Positions 1 to 7,756 of a stretch of DNA of 10,000 nt are shown one piece after another. Made by a program: the position numbers and the translations under genes. Every line of letters starts with the position of its first letter. Position 1 is the stretch's first letter. The stretch comes from Nitrospira sp. (GTDB lineage Bacteria > Nitrospirota > Nitrospiria > Nitrospirales > Nitrospiraceae): assembly GCA_020216985.1 (NCBI GenBank), contig JAIWOH010000157.1, positions 1 through 10,000 of the forward strand, written 5' to 3'. The notes below the pieces were generated by a model. That model saw only the letters and a program-made list of their open reading frames with translations, was not told the DNA's origin and made no database searches.

Positions 1-3000
1 ATTGGCACCGGCCGTCGTCGTGCCGACCACCGGCGTCGTCGCAGCGGTGCCGGTCTTGTAGTAGAGGGCGTAGAGATAACTCAAGCCGGTCGAAGCGCAG
101 TAGTCATTCGTCGGGACGAACGTGGGGAAGAACACTGTGCCGCCGATCAGAGTCGGACTGACCACCGACCGTTCCGCCGCATCGGTGCCTGAGCCGGTGG
201 GCAGGGTGACACGCCAGCCGTCTCTTTGATCTACCAGACCTACCATCGAGGTCGTCCCGGTGCCATGGAACGTGGTGACGGTCGGATTCGTCGGATCCGT
301 CACCTGATTGGTGCCGCTGTCACAGACCAAACAGATGGTCGCATTCGTCACGTCCACCAGATCATCATCTTGACAACTGGTCGAGCTGGTTTGCGTGCAG
401 GTGCCATTCACCACGGAATCCTTGATTCCAAAAAGGCGCTGCACATTGTTATCGACCTTGTCGGAATTGCCGAAGTACCGGCCCGTGCCAAAGAAGACCC
501 AGAGTTTGCTCGCGTCGTCGATCGTGATCGTCGGCGCGGCCGTCACAGGCCCGACCTCGAGGGTTCCCAAGCTCGGATCAGAAAAGGTGTCGATTACCTC
601 CGTCGGCCTGCGCCCGGATCCATTTGAGATCCCCCAGCTCATGGGCGTGCAGGGGCTGGAGGGGCAACTCATCGTCAGGCGATACAGTTTGCCCCGCCAC
701 GGCAACCCTCCGTCATGAATGGTCCTCCCCACATAAGCCACATCGCCCCGCCAATCGAGATCCTTGTCCACTGTGACGATGTGCCCCATGAACGAGCGCC
801 AGGTCCCGACCTGCATCGTCGTCACATTGCTGTTGCCGGTCCCGGGCCCTATGGCCAGATCAATCGCATAGAGTTTGGCCGTTTGGCTCGACGTGGAAGG
901 CAAATCCGCCTGGTATCCGTTCGGACCAGACCCAAAAATCACATACCACTTCTCATTGGTCTTGCTGGTCCATGCATCAGTCGTCGGATTGACCCTTGTC
1001 ACGGCTGGATAGGCTGTTGTGAGCCCCAATCCACTATCGGTGAAGACCCACAGGAGCTTCGGATCGACTTCCGGATTCGTAATGTCCAGCACGAAATAGG
1101 CGCTATAAAACGTCCGGGTCGTGCCGCCAATCGTGACGGTCATAGGCGGGGCACCGGTCGAGGCCGTGCAGTTGCCGCAACTGCCCCCCATGCGGAAGCC
1201 CCCGATCAGGATCGTACCCCAGCCGTCGGGATGATCGGCATCGGGCGTAAAAATCCGCACGTCCGTCACCTTGGGCTTCAGATCGACGTAATACACGTGG
1301 CTATAGTCAGCCCTCGCGAGCCACTGAAGTTGAGGCAAGAGCTGATAGGGAATGAACGCCCAGAGTTCGGCTCCCAAATTGGGGCCTCCCGAATTATCGG
1401 TAGGGGTTTTGGTAAACCAACCCCGCTCGACCACGTTCGTCGTCGCCGTATTATCCCCGCGATGATAGAATCCCGCGTTGAAGGCGTGGAGCATCCCGTC
1501 GTTGGCTCCGACGTAGGCCACTTGGCGCCGGTTTCTGTACTGCTGATAAAACGTGTTGTAGGTCGCATCGCCATAGATCAAGTCGTACCGCTCTTTCGGC
1601 GGCCCGACAATCGTCGGCGTCGAATGGATCGGATCGCCGAGCTTCCAGACGTGATAGGAGCCACTTCCGACCGGGACTTCGATCATGCGCGTCCGCAGTC
1701 CTGACACTTCGTCTCCACGAATGAAGTTAATCAAGTTCATCGCGTTGCTGCCACCCGTGCAGGCATCGCCGGCGTAGCGCAGATAGTCGCGCAACACTGT
1801 ACAGTTGGCTGAGCTAAAGTCCGTCTGCTCGCCTGGATCAACGAGACCGTTGTCGTTGACATCAACCCACGTGAGGATTCGCCTTGAGGCTGAAGGGGTC
1901 AACGCCAACTCTTTCCCCGCCTCCCAGATGGGAATGATGGATTTCAAACTTCCGCCTTGGACGACGGGCGTCGCACTGTCCGCCAGGCCATCTCCGTTGA
2001 GATCTTCATACTTATCTACGAGCACGCTCCGATAGGTCGGGCTGGATGGATTGTCGTCATACCTGGTCGTCACGATCCGATCGACACTGTAATCCAACAC
2101 CCCGTCCTGATTGGTATCCTCACGGAAATTGCCGAACGAGTCGATGAACAACGCATGGGTATAGCCGGTCCATTTGACCGTGTTCCCGCTCTGCCCGATG
2201 TCGCTCGTAAAGAAGTACGCCTGATAGATGGACCCTTCACCCGAAGCCGACGTGGCCAAAACCGAGATTGATGTGCCGGAGGCGCTCTTCCGCAAGATGG
2301 CCGTCAAGGTGGCCATGAGCCGCTCTTGTAAGTCATCCACGTTGGATGATTCAAAATAATTGTCGGGGATCCCATCGCTGCCCGGCGCACCGGTCGCGTT
2401 GATGACCTTGTCCCATTCATTGACGAGATCCGGCACATTGTTGTTGTTCGTGTCCTCGAACCCACCCAACAGAGCAGCTTTCATCAGGATTTCTCGACCG
2501 GAGATCGTGCCAAAGGCATAGAAGGTATAAACCGTGATGTTCTGGAGTCCCTCTAAACAGTGACCCGTCACATTCAGCACGGCGAGTGTCCCGTCTGCCG
2601 TCCCGTTGCAGGGCCGTAGATCATTGACATGCGCCCAATAGGCGACATCGTCCAAGTAGTGGCTTCCATTTGTGAAGCCCTGCGCATTGTAATCAGTCCG
2701 ATGCTGCATCAGCAGTACATTAGACGGTGTTGCGGGATCGTTATTGCACGTCGAACCCGGGGGATTGGCATAAGGGACGCCCCTGTTTCCCGTGCAGAGG
2801 GTGCCGACGTAGGATGGAGCATTGGTGACGGCATAGGTATTGAGACCCGATGGAATGTTTTGGTCCTGTGTCGGCTCTCCGTCCGTGAACACGATCACGA
2901 ACGTCTTGCAGCACCGGACTTGAGTCGAGGTCGTGGCCCAGGCCGGCGTGTGATTGCTGCCGTAGAAGAAAGGATCACGGCCGCAGGCACTGGTAATATA

Positions 3001-4194
3001 GCCGGACGGGCAGGTCTCGGATCCAGTGAGCACACTGATTTCCGCCGACCCGACACTCCCACGCCCAGACGCCCCAAAAGCAACTCCCGGAGAATAGGCG
3101 ATGGGGTAGACATACGTATCGGGATAGTAGGCCGAATTGATTTGGGCCACGTATCGGGTGATGTCATAAAGCGACTCCGCCAGGGGCGTCCAGGTGGCCG
3201 GGTAGGATTCCTCGACCGCGTCCACCATGGCCGCCATATTGTCGTTAAACGTTTCCACGGTGGAGGCGTTGAAATCGATCGATTGGCGGCTGCCGGCGCC
3301 GGTCAAGATCCGCATGCCGTTGTAAGACGAACTAGAATTGAACACGGCGAGCGCAAACCGGGCCTGCGCCCCGATTTGTTGGATGACACCGGTCGGTTGA
3401 GAAGAGACCGACAACCGCAACCGGTATTGGCTCTCAGCGAATCCATCGGAATCGGTACAGGAGGTCGCGTTTGATGCCGGTGCTGTGTCGTCATTGTCCA
3501 CACAAAATGTTCCCTGCATGCCGGACGTGCCGCCGCGAAGATGAATGTACAGGTTCGAGGGAGTCCCACCGGTGGCAGAGGTCGGGACACGGCCGCTATA
3601 GTCGCCACTTGGGATGGCTTGGGTCGTATGATGCTGGCAGCAGGCACTGGAGCTAAAGACGTCTTGGCCGACCTTGATGGTGATCCTGGCCGGAGACCCG
3701 CTCGCCGGACAGGTGCCGTCCGCCGCACGGGTGACCGCGCAATGCCCCCCGATCAAGGCCTTTTTCACCGCGTCAAATCGGCGAAAGGTCGCCCAGTTGA
3801 GAAAGTTGCCGTCCCACTCGCTTGCCCCGCACGTAGCAGTGAGTGAAGATTTACTGGAAGCCGCGTCGAATCGAGCATTCGTCGCATCGTAGGTATAACA
3901 CGTCAACGAGTCGAAAAAACCGCTATAGGTGCTACTCGCCACGAAGCTTTGATTGACCGGCGTGGTTCCGCCACCGGCCAGCACGCCGCACCAAGTCGAA
4001 TCGCAAGCCCGTCCCCCCATGCTCCCGGAATTATCCATGAGGAGGATGATGTTCGGAGGCACCTGATCCGCCACGAAAGGGGGCACACTGTAATACTGAT
4101 CCATCGTCTGAGCGGCAAGCGGCTGAGTTGACAAGAACCCAGCGAGCGCAATCAGGACCGCGGCTCCACGACACGCGATGTTCCGGCTGTTCAT
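1..4194 (-). CDS. pilY1: PilY1 type IV pilus tip adhesin/assembly factor, 3' end beyond window
   Basis: The frame runs from ATG at 4194 for 1398 codons with no stop and leaves the window at a codon boundary, so the C-terminus is missing. A GAGGAG ribosome binding site lies 6 nt before the start. Residues 1-28 form a Sec signal peptide ending in LAA. A von Willebrand A domain follows: MIDAS DNSGS at 54-58, TPLAES at 336-341 and FTDGEP at 436-441. NFLNWATFRRFDAVKKAL (130-147) is typical of PilY1. The C-terminal PilY1 domain shows GDPIHSTPTIVG (853-864), VAYVGANDGMLHAFNAG (892-908), ELWAFIPYQLLP (943-954) and FGTGRYFGNSD (1235-1245). Calcium-type loops lie at 581-589, 693-701, 731-739, 778-786 and 1143-1151. 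PilY1 is known to promote pilus assembly with the minor pilins and to act in adhesion and surface sensing. The segment VVSPTLIGGTVFFPTF (1344-1359) is near the usual C-terminus, so probably only a short part is cut off. It has 30 cysteines, many for an exported protein. Confidence 0.95.
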   Translation of the reverse strand, partial: MNSRNIACRGAAVLIALAGFLSTQPLAAQTMDQYYSVPPFVADQVPPNIILLMDNSGSMGGRACDSTWCGVLAGGGTTPVNQSFVASSTYSGFFDSLTCYTYDATNARFDAASSKSSLTATCGASEWDGNFLNWATFRRFDAVKKALIGGHCAVTRAADGTCPASGSPARITIKVGQDVFSSSACCQHHTTQAIPSGDYSGRVPTSATGGTPSNLYIHLRGGTSGMQGTFCVDNDDTAPASNATSCTDSDGFAESQYRLRLSVSSQPTGVIQQIGAQARFALAVFNSSSSYNGMRILTGAGSRQSIDFNASTVETFNDNMAAMVDAVEESYPATWTPLAESLYDITRYVAQINSAYYPDTYVYPIAYSPGVAFGASGRGSVGSAEISVLTGSETCPSGYITSACGRDPFFYGSNHTPAWATTSTQVRCCKTFVIVFTDGEPTQDQNIPSGLNTYAVTNAPSYVGTLCTGNRGVPYANPPGSTCNNDPATPSNVLLMQHRTDYNAQGFTNGSHYLDDVAYWAHVNDLRPCNGTADGTLAVLNVTGHCLEGLQNITVYTFYAFGTISGREILMKAALLGGFEDTNNNNVPDLVNEWDKVINATGAPGSDGIPDNYFESSNVDDLQERLMATLTAILRKSASGTSISVLATSASGEGSIYQAYFFTSDIGQSGNTVKWTGYTHALFIDSFGNFREDTNQDGVLDYSVDRIVTTRYDDNPSSPTYRSVLVDKYEDLNGDGLADSATPVVQGGSLKSIIPIWEAGKELALTPSASRRILTWVDVNDNGLVDPGEQTDFSSANCTVLRDYLRYAGDACTGGSNAMNLINFIRGDEVSGLRTRMIEVPVGSGSYHVWKLGDPIHSTPTIVGPPKERYDLIYGDATYNTFYQQYRNRRQVAYVGANDGMLHAFNAGFYHRGDNTATTNVVERGWFTKTPTDNSGGPNLGAELWAFIPYQLLPQLQWLARADYSHVYYVDLKPKVTDVRIFTPDADHPDGWGTILIGGFRMGGSCGNCTASTGAPPMTVTIGGTTRTFYSAYFVLDITNPEVDPKLLWVFTDSGLGLTTAYPAVTRVNPTTDAWTSKTNEKWYVIFGSGPNGYQADLPSTSSQTAKLYAIDLAIGPGTGNSNVTTMQVGTWRSFMGHIVTVDKDLDWRGDVAYVGRTIHDGGLPWRGKLYRLTMSCPSSPCTPMSWGISNGSGRRPTEVIDTFSDPSLGTLEVGPVTAAPTITIDDASKLWVFFGTGRYFGNSDKVDNNVQRLFGIKDSVVNGTCTQTSSTSCQDDDLVDVTNATICLVCDSGTNQVTDPTNPTVTTFHGTGTTSMVGLVDQRDGWRVTLPTGSGTDAAERSVVSPTLIGGTVFFPTFVPTNDYCASTGLSYLYALYYKTGTAATTPVVGTTTAGAN
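1837..2454 (-). other. Cluster of four EF-hand/dockerin-like calcium loops in PilY1
   Basis: Inside pilY1, four nonapeptides fit D-x-N-x-(D/N)-(G/N)-x-x-D: DTNNNNVPD (2428-2454), DTNQDGVLD (2092-2118), DLNGDGLAD (1978-2004) and DVNDNGLVD (1837-1863). They fall at residues 581-786, between the vWA domain and the C-terminal PilY1 domain. A fifth, less canonical loop DKDLDWRGD is at 742-768, in the place where PilY1 proteins commonly have a DxDxNxxxD calcium site. Calcium binding is inferred from the motif. Confidence 0.75.
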
Positions 4195-4200
4195 GGCATT

Positions 4201-4206
4201 CTCCTC
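4201..4206 (-). promoter_or_regulatory. Ribosome binding site of pilY1
   Basis: On the minus strand GAGGAG is followed by 6 nt (AATGCC) and then the pilY1 ATG at 4194. It is among the strongest Shine-Dalgarno matches in the window and fixes the start. The out-of-frame ATG inside the spacer is too close to the site to compete. Confidence 0.75.
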
Positions 4207-4240
4207 GTTGTGTTGGGCGGCCCTGCGGCCGATTGCATCA

Positions 4241-4630
4241 CTATCGCGCCAAATAGACCATAATCTTCTCGATCTTGTGGGCATCCTCTCGTTTCACGCG
4301 GAAACGGACTTCCACGTTCCGCATAACGGCCGACAGATCGATTTGATTGCCTTCATCATCAAAGACCTCCACCGTCCGGTCCACTTCGTATGCTCTCCCA
4401 TCAATGACGATGGTCCGTTCGGAAAGATCGGTCACCATGCCGCGCTCCGTCAGCCCGGCAACCGCCATGGGGCGGGACTGAGCCGTAGCGATGGGCGGTG
4501 TCACACCGTACCATCCGCCCACGCCGCTCACAGCGATTGCGACGCAGCACACCACGGGCCACATTGTTGCTCCCACTTTTCTCATTTCGATGACTCTGTC
4601 CGTCTTTCTCAGCGTCAAGGCTGTTTTCAT
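4241..4630 (-). CDS. Small exported PilY2/DUF5666-like protein between pilX and pilY1
   Basis: This is a 129-residue protein. The ATG at 4630 has AGAGG 6 nt upstream; the internal Met16 has no comparable site. A basic N-terminus and hydrophobic stretch (about 23-40) followed by PPIATAQ-S (45-52) suggest a Sec signal peptide with cleavage near residue 50, so the mature part is about 78 residues and periplasmic or extracellular. The mature part reads GMVTDLSERTIVIDGRAYEV (64-83), then DDEGNQIDLSAVMRNVEVRFRV (91-112). This is a small beta-strand pattern of the kind seen in PilY2 and DUF5666-type proteins: turn, 'T-I-V-I-D-G', 'L-x-x-V/L...V-x-V'. The gene lies 53 nt after pilX and 46 nt before pilY1. 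In Pseudomonas, pilY2 sits after pilY1, so the order here differs. The function is not established; the PilY2 link is inferred from pattern and position, and no symbol is given. Confidence 0.8.
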   Translation of the reverse strand: MKTALTLRKTDRVIEMRKVGATMWPVVCCVAIAVSGVGGWYGVTPPIATAQSRPMAVAGLTERGMVTDLSERTIVIDGRAYEVDRTVEVFDDEGNQIDLSAVMRNVEVRFRVKREDAHKIEKIMVYLAR

Positions 4631-4683
4631 TTTTGGCCTCTTGCAATCAGCAGGATCGATTGATCGGTTGTGAAACGTATCTG

Positions 4684-5313
4684 CTAATACGTCCGCCTCG
4701 TGCAGCCATCCCCCGCCGCCAGACAGTCGTAGACCGCAATCACGCGGCTCGTGGCCCCTGTCGCCGCGTTCTGGGCGGTGCAGTCGATGCGATAGAACAT
4801 GTCCACCGACGCGGCACCCGTTCCCGTTCCATCGTAGCCGGATGCCAAACTTGCCACCCCGCCGCTCTTTTGCTTGCGGTACTGAAAATCGATGTCGCCG
4901 TTGACCGCGTAATTATTGACGTTCATGACGATGTTCGGATTGCTGCCGGCGCCGACGGCGATGTCCGGATCGTTCGCCCGCACACCGTTGATTTCATCAC
5001 CGAGAAACACCGCATTTGCGGCCGGCACCGGCCCGCTGGGAGAAATCAGAGTCGCAGGCACTGTTCCCGCGTCGATGCTTTGCTGAATCACGTTGACCGA
5101 CATCCCAATGCATGACTCAGCCGCGTGGGTTCCTTCTTCGACCATGCGCACGGCTCCGGCCATGGAGTTTTCCATACCGGTCATAGTCAAGGCCGCCACG
5201 CCGAGCACGCCCGCCAGCAGCAGGATGATCATCATCGCCAACAGGGCGATGCCTCGATCATCCTGCATAAGGAAGGGCTTGGCTCCGAGACGGCTTTCTT
5301 CATCCATCGCCAT
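4684..5313 (-). CDS. pilX: PilX-family minor pilin
   Basis: A 209-residue prepilin-like protein. After a 21-residue charged leader ending DDRG comes the hydrophobic helix IALLAMMIILLLAGVLGVAAL (22-42), then MTGMENSMAGAVRMVEEGTHAAES, the hallmark of the PilX N-terminal domain (usual form 'sTGLEERMAGN...aAEaAl'). Position 5 of the predicted mature protein is Ala rather than the Glu of PilV, PilW and FimT, as is common in PilX/GspK-type subunits. The C-terminal part has Cys residues near SCIG, RIDC, YDC and GDGC that could form disulfides. The ATG directly follows the pilW stop (TAGATG), with AGAGG (5320-5324) 6 nt upstream inside the end of pilW, which implies translational coupling. PilX is known to work with PilV, PilW, FimU-type pilins and PilY1 in priming pilus assembly at the inner membrane and being carried to the tip. 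Confidence 0.9.
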   Translation of the reverse strand: MAMDEESRLGAKPFLMQDDRGIALLAMMIILLLAGVLGVAALTMTGMENSMAGAVRMVEEGTHAAESCIGMSVNVIQQSIDAGTVPATLISPSGPVPAANAVFLGDEINGVRANDPDIAVGAGSNPNIVMNVNNYAVNGDIDFQYRKQKSGGVASLASGYDGTGTGAASVDMFYRIDCTAQNAATGATSRVIAVYDCLAAGDGCTRRTY

Positions 5314-6615
5314 CTAGTACCTCTGATTCCTCAATTCGACCGTTCGGGTGAGGATGCGTCGCCGCAGTTGCAGATAGGCCTGCTGTTGTGCTGGAGTCCC
5401 GTTGTCGCCCGCGGCAAACAATCCGTCGGCGTGGTTGTGGTCGCTCACCGTGAGAATGCCGCCGTTGATCCCGCCGCCCATCGCGCCGCTGCTTAAGCCC
5501 GTATGCACCACGACCTGATTTGCCTCGCCAAATCCCTGATCAGGCCTCGCCTGCCGCGCTACAAGCGCCACGCGAACCAGCCGAATCTTGTCGGGCGTCA
5601 TGTACGTGCCGAACGGTGCCCCGGTCCCGAACCAATCACGGTTCGTGATGAAGTCCCCTAGGTCGAAGGAATTGCTGCCGTTGAGGTCGTCGATCTGGCC
5701 GTCGAGATTACCTCCATTGACCAGAGGGCTGCATCCGTCACAAGCATAGGCCAGTTGCAAGTCCTCGACTCCATCCATGATGGGCACGCAGGTCGAACCG
5801 GCTTGGTTACAGTTGGGCGCCGTGCCTGCGGCAACTAACGCGACCGGCACGGCGCCCCGAACCAGACAGGGCGCATTGCCTTGACAGAGATTGAGATTGT
5901 CGGGCGGGGGAATCACCTGATAGGTGATGCACTGCAACACATACACTTGCGTGCCGGTTCCAAACTGAACCGGCGCCGGAATAGGCGGATTGAGCACCAG
6001 CCCGCCTCCTCCGGCATTCTGGATCACCGATCCCGCGGTGCCGGCAATCGACACGCTCATACCGGGGAGCAGCGCCGCCCCTCCAACCGCCTGTTCCATG
6101 GCCGCAATTGCCCCGGCGGGGAGCGGAACATTGGTAATGGAGCTGTTCGGCCCGCCGATCATACCGGCCGGAGGAACCGAGACCTGCCATAAGGGTCCGG
6201 CCGCTGCCACGGAATTGGTCATCGGCACGACGATGGAAATGCGGTCGGGGCCCGTATCCGGCCCGGCTGGATTATTGTCCGTTGGAACCAGCGCCACCGG
6301 AGTATTGTTGATACGACAGCCCCCCACCGTTCCAGGTCCGCCACCGACTCCCACCAGGCCCTGCATGCCGAACCCTGCCAGCTTTAAATCCGCCGCGATC
6401 ATATCGATGGCGCTCCGCACCGTCGCCTGGGTTTGTCCCACCTGGCTGGTCATGCGCGTGGTTTTCTGCGTCATGGTGAGGGCGGCGAACCCCGCGGCCA
6501 GAATGGCCGTCGTCATGGCCGCGGCGACCATCACCTCTATCAAGGTGAAGCCTCTCTGGCCGGTCTGTTTCCATCGGCTATCGACGGCTCCATCGTGAAA
6601 TCCGGTGAGTCGCAT
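5314..6615 (-). CDS. pilW: PilW-family minor pilin
   Basis: A 433-residue protein when started at ATG 6615. The frame is open farther up to 6819, but that would overlap pilV by about 200 bp and put a long Arg/Gly-rich stretch before the prepilin leader. With the shorter start, the leader is 22 residues ending QRG, followed by FTLIEVMVAAAMTTAILAAG (23-42) with the Glu5 needed for pilin docking. AIDMIAADLKLAGFGM (70-85), DGVEDLQLAY (281-290) and the tail RRILTRTVELRNQRY (419-433) are typical PilW features. The middle is rich in Gly and Pro with paired cysteines. A GGAG/GAG site overlaps the pilV stop (6623-6630). The stop TAG abuts the pilX ATG. It is a minor pilin of the T4P priming complex in the inner membrane and pilus tip; longer than many PilW proteins but consistent with large tip pilins. 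Confidence 0.92.
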   Translation of the reverse strand: MRLTGFHDGAVDSRWKQTGQRGFTLIEVMVAAAMTTAILAAGFAALTMTQKTTRMTSQVGQTQATVRSAIDMIAADLKLAGFGMQGLVGVGGGPGTVGGCRINNTPVALVPTDNNPAGPDTGPDRISIVVPMTNSVAAAGPLWQVSVPPAGMIGGPNSSITNVPLPAGAIAAMEQAVGGAALLPGMSVSIAGTAGSVIQNAGGGGLVLNPPIPAPVQFGTGTQVYVLQCITYQVIPPPDNLNLCQGNAPCLVRGAVPVALVAAGTAPNCNQAGSTCVPIMDGVEDLQLAYACDGCSPLVNGGNLDGQIDDLNGSNSFDLGDFITNRDWFGTGAPFGTYMTPDKIRLVRVALVARQARPDQGFGEANQVVVHTGLSSGAMGGGINGGILTVSDHNHADGLFAAGDNGTPAQQQAYLQLRRRILTRTVELRNQRY

Positions 6616-6622
6616 TGCGTCG

Positions 6623-6630
6623 CTCACTCC
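6623..6630 (-). promoter_or_regulatory. Ribosome binding site deciding the pilW start
   Basis: GGAGTGAG on the minus strand overlaps the pilV TGA stop (6626-6624) and lies 7 nt before ATG 6615, counting from the second GAG. It supports starting pilW at 6615 instead of at 6819, and suggests that pilW is translationally coupled to pilV. Confidence 0.6.
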
Positions 6631-7151
6631 GGCACAATCTGGGTTTGAAACGCCACCTGGCGCAGCCTCTGGCCCTGCGCCCGCTCGTTCCATTGGACTC
6701 GGACGGTGACGAGCACCGAAGCGGAATCGGCCGTGATCGGCGCAACCGGCGTCACCGTGACGGTCCCTTGCACATTGAGGAGATTGGAATCTTGAACCAG
6801 TTGTCTCCATTGCACGCAATCGCCTTGCACCTTTCTAATCGCCGCCACCGACAGTGGCGCGGACGGAAACGGCGGAGCCGGTTGCGCGGCCGGAATCGCT
6901 CCGGTCAGGCAATTGCCTCCTCCCGCCGTGCTGATGGTGTTGTACGCCCAGGCGTTACGTCGGCTGTTTTGAATCCGCTCCACCATATCCGAGGCCAGGT
7001 TGGTCACAATGGACAGGTCGTTGGCGTCCACATTCTTGGTGAGCGAGATCCCCTGCATGGCTGCCATGCCAAGCACGCCGATGCTGAGCACGGTGGCCGA
7101 AACCAGTACTTCGACCAAGGTGAATCCCGCTTCTTGACGCCGCACGCTCAT
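6624..7151 (-). CDS. pilV: PilV-family minor pilin
   Basis: A 175-residue prepilin. Its short basic leader MSVRRQEAG (1-9) is followed by FTLVEVLVSATVLSIGVLGMAAMQ (10-33), a class III signal/hydrophobic helix with Glu at mature position 5. LGMAAMQ and NLASDMVERIQNSR (about 51-64) are the usual PilV signature ('GvAglQ...laaDMaeRi'). Two Cys residues (GGGNCLTG and GDCVQW) could form the C-terminal disulfide loop. It starts 28 nt after the fimT-like stop. The Shine-Dalgarno sequence is weak (GGGG with about 8 nt spacing), so translation may lean on the upstream gene. PilV is known as one of the core minor pilins that assemble with PilW, PilX and PilY1. Confidence 0.92.
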   Translation of the reverse strand: MSVRRQEAGFTLVEVLVSATVLSIGVLGMAAMQGISLTKNVDANDLSIVTNLASDMVERIQNSRRNAWAYNTISTAGGGNCLTGAIPAAQPAPPFPSAPLSVAAIRKVQGDCVQWRQLVQDSNLLNVQGTVTVTPVAPITADSASVLVTVRVQWNERAQGQRLRQVAFQTQIVPE

Positions 7152-7179
7152 GTACCAAGCCCCATGATCGGCTCCATCA

Positions 7180-7698
7180 TCAACCGGACTGGACCAGGCA
7201 GGGATTGACCGCTTGATTGCACCAGGTCACCTTGCCGGAAGGAGCCAGCGAAATCGTATAGATCAAATTGGGGTCTCGCAGGCTCTGGAGCTGAACGGTT
7301 TGCGTGGCCAGAGGAGTCGTGCTCAAGCCGCGGGAGGTAAAGCCGATCGGCTGCGCCGGCAAGGGCGGGACGAATCCCACCGTCAGCGGAAACGGCTCCG
7401 CTGTCATCACCGCGTTGAACACCACCTGCCCCTGACCGCTGGGAAGATTCGATGGAGTGGCGGTGATAACCGTGTTGCGGGTGACAGCCGCCGATCGCGC
7501 CAACATCAGCGTTTGGTAGAGCGACGTCGTCGTCTGATAAAGCTCATAGCGCGCATACATGGTCATAAGATTGGGCCCCGCCAGCGCTGCCGCAATGCCG
7601 ATAATGGCCAGCACAACGGCAATTTCGACCAGCGTGAACCCCTCTTCGCGAACTGAAACCTTCTTACTTCTTCGGCTTATGGGGTTAAATCGCACCAT
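7180..7698 (-). CDS. FimT/GspH-type minor pilin (FimU-like), first gene of the operon
   Basis: A 172-residue prepilin. Its 20-residue leader ends SVREEG, then FTLVEIAVVLAIIGIAAALAGPNL (21-44) with Glu at mature position 5. LARSAAVTRNTVITATPSN matches the GspH/FimT pattern 'lRseAikrn...v'. The C-terminus has the pattern ...GKVTWCNQAVNPC, a small disulfide loop typical of this family. An in-frame TGA lies immediately upstream (7704-7702), so translation must start at ATG 7698 or the next codon (GTG); no clear Shine-Dalgarno site is present. FimT and FimU cannot be told apart without alignment, so no symbol is given. As first gene of the minor-pilin set it lies just downstream of the candidate sigma-54 promoter. 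Its role is expected to be in the priming/tip complex; some FimT proteins also bind DNA during uptake, which is not demonstrated here. Confidence 0.88.
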   Translation of the reverse strand: MVRFNPISRRSKKVSVREEGFTLVEIAVVLAIIGIAAALAGPNLMTMYARYELYQTTTSLYQTLMLARSAAVTRNTVITATPSNLPSGQGQVVFNAVMTAEPFPLTVGFVPPLPAQPIGFTSRGLSTTPLATQTVQLQSLRDPNLIYTISLAPSGKVTWCNQAVNPCLVQSG

Positions 7699-7715
7699 GG
7701 CTCATAGCAGAGTGA

Positions 7716-7729
7716 GCAAGCGGTGTGCC
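7716..7729 (-). promoter_or_regulatory. Candidate sigma-54 (-24/-12) promoter of the minor-pilin operon
   Basis: The minus strand reads GGCAC-ACCGC-TTGC. The GG and GC dinucleotides are separated by exactly 10 nt, as required for RpoN promoters (consensus TGGCACG-N4-TTGC). The predicted transcription start is about 7704, only some 6 nt before the FimT-like ATG, so the mRNA would be nearly leaderless. Sigma-54 with the PilR activator is known to drive pilA in several bacteria, so the placement makes biological sense. The match is strong, but the short leader lowers confidence. Confidence 0.5.
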
Positions 7730-7756
7730 CCAAAGGTCCTTCATGGAACTCGCTGA

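Noticed and set aside
226..718. Two overlapping plus-strand frames at the left edge
   Set aside because: Both are antisense to the C-terminal domain of pilY1, where the minus-strand frame is unbroken and shows the FGTGRYF motif.
715..1704. Plus-strand open frame of 329 codons, rich in Arg, His, Ile and Gly
   Set aside because: It lies fully antisense to pilY1, which has clear family motifs here. The composition is what the complementary strand of a gene with GC-rich third codon positions gives, and no known domain is seen.
2629..3474. Plus-strand open frame of 281 codons
   Set aside because: Also antisense to pilY1 (vWA region), with Arg/Gly-rich shadow composition and no recognisable domain or ribosome site.
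5990..6598. Plus-strand open frame of 202 codons, Pro/Ala/Thr-rich
   Set aside because: It is the complement of pilW, whose prepilin helix and PilW signatures are on the minus strand.
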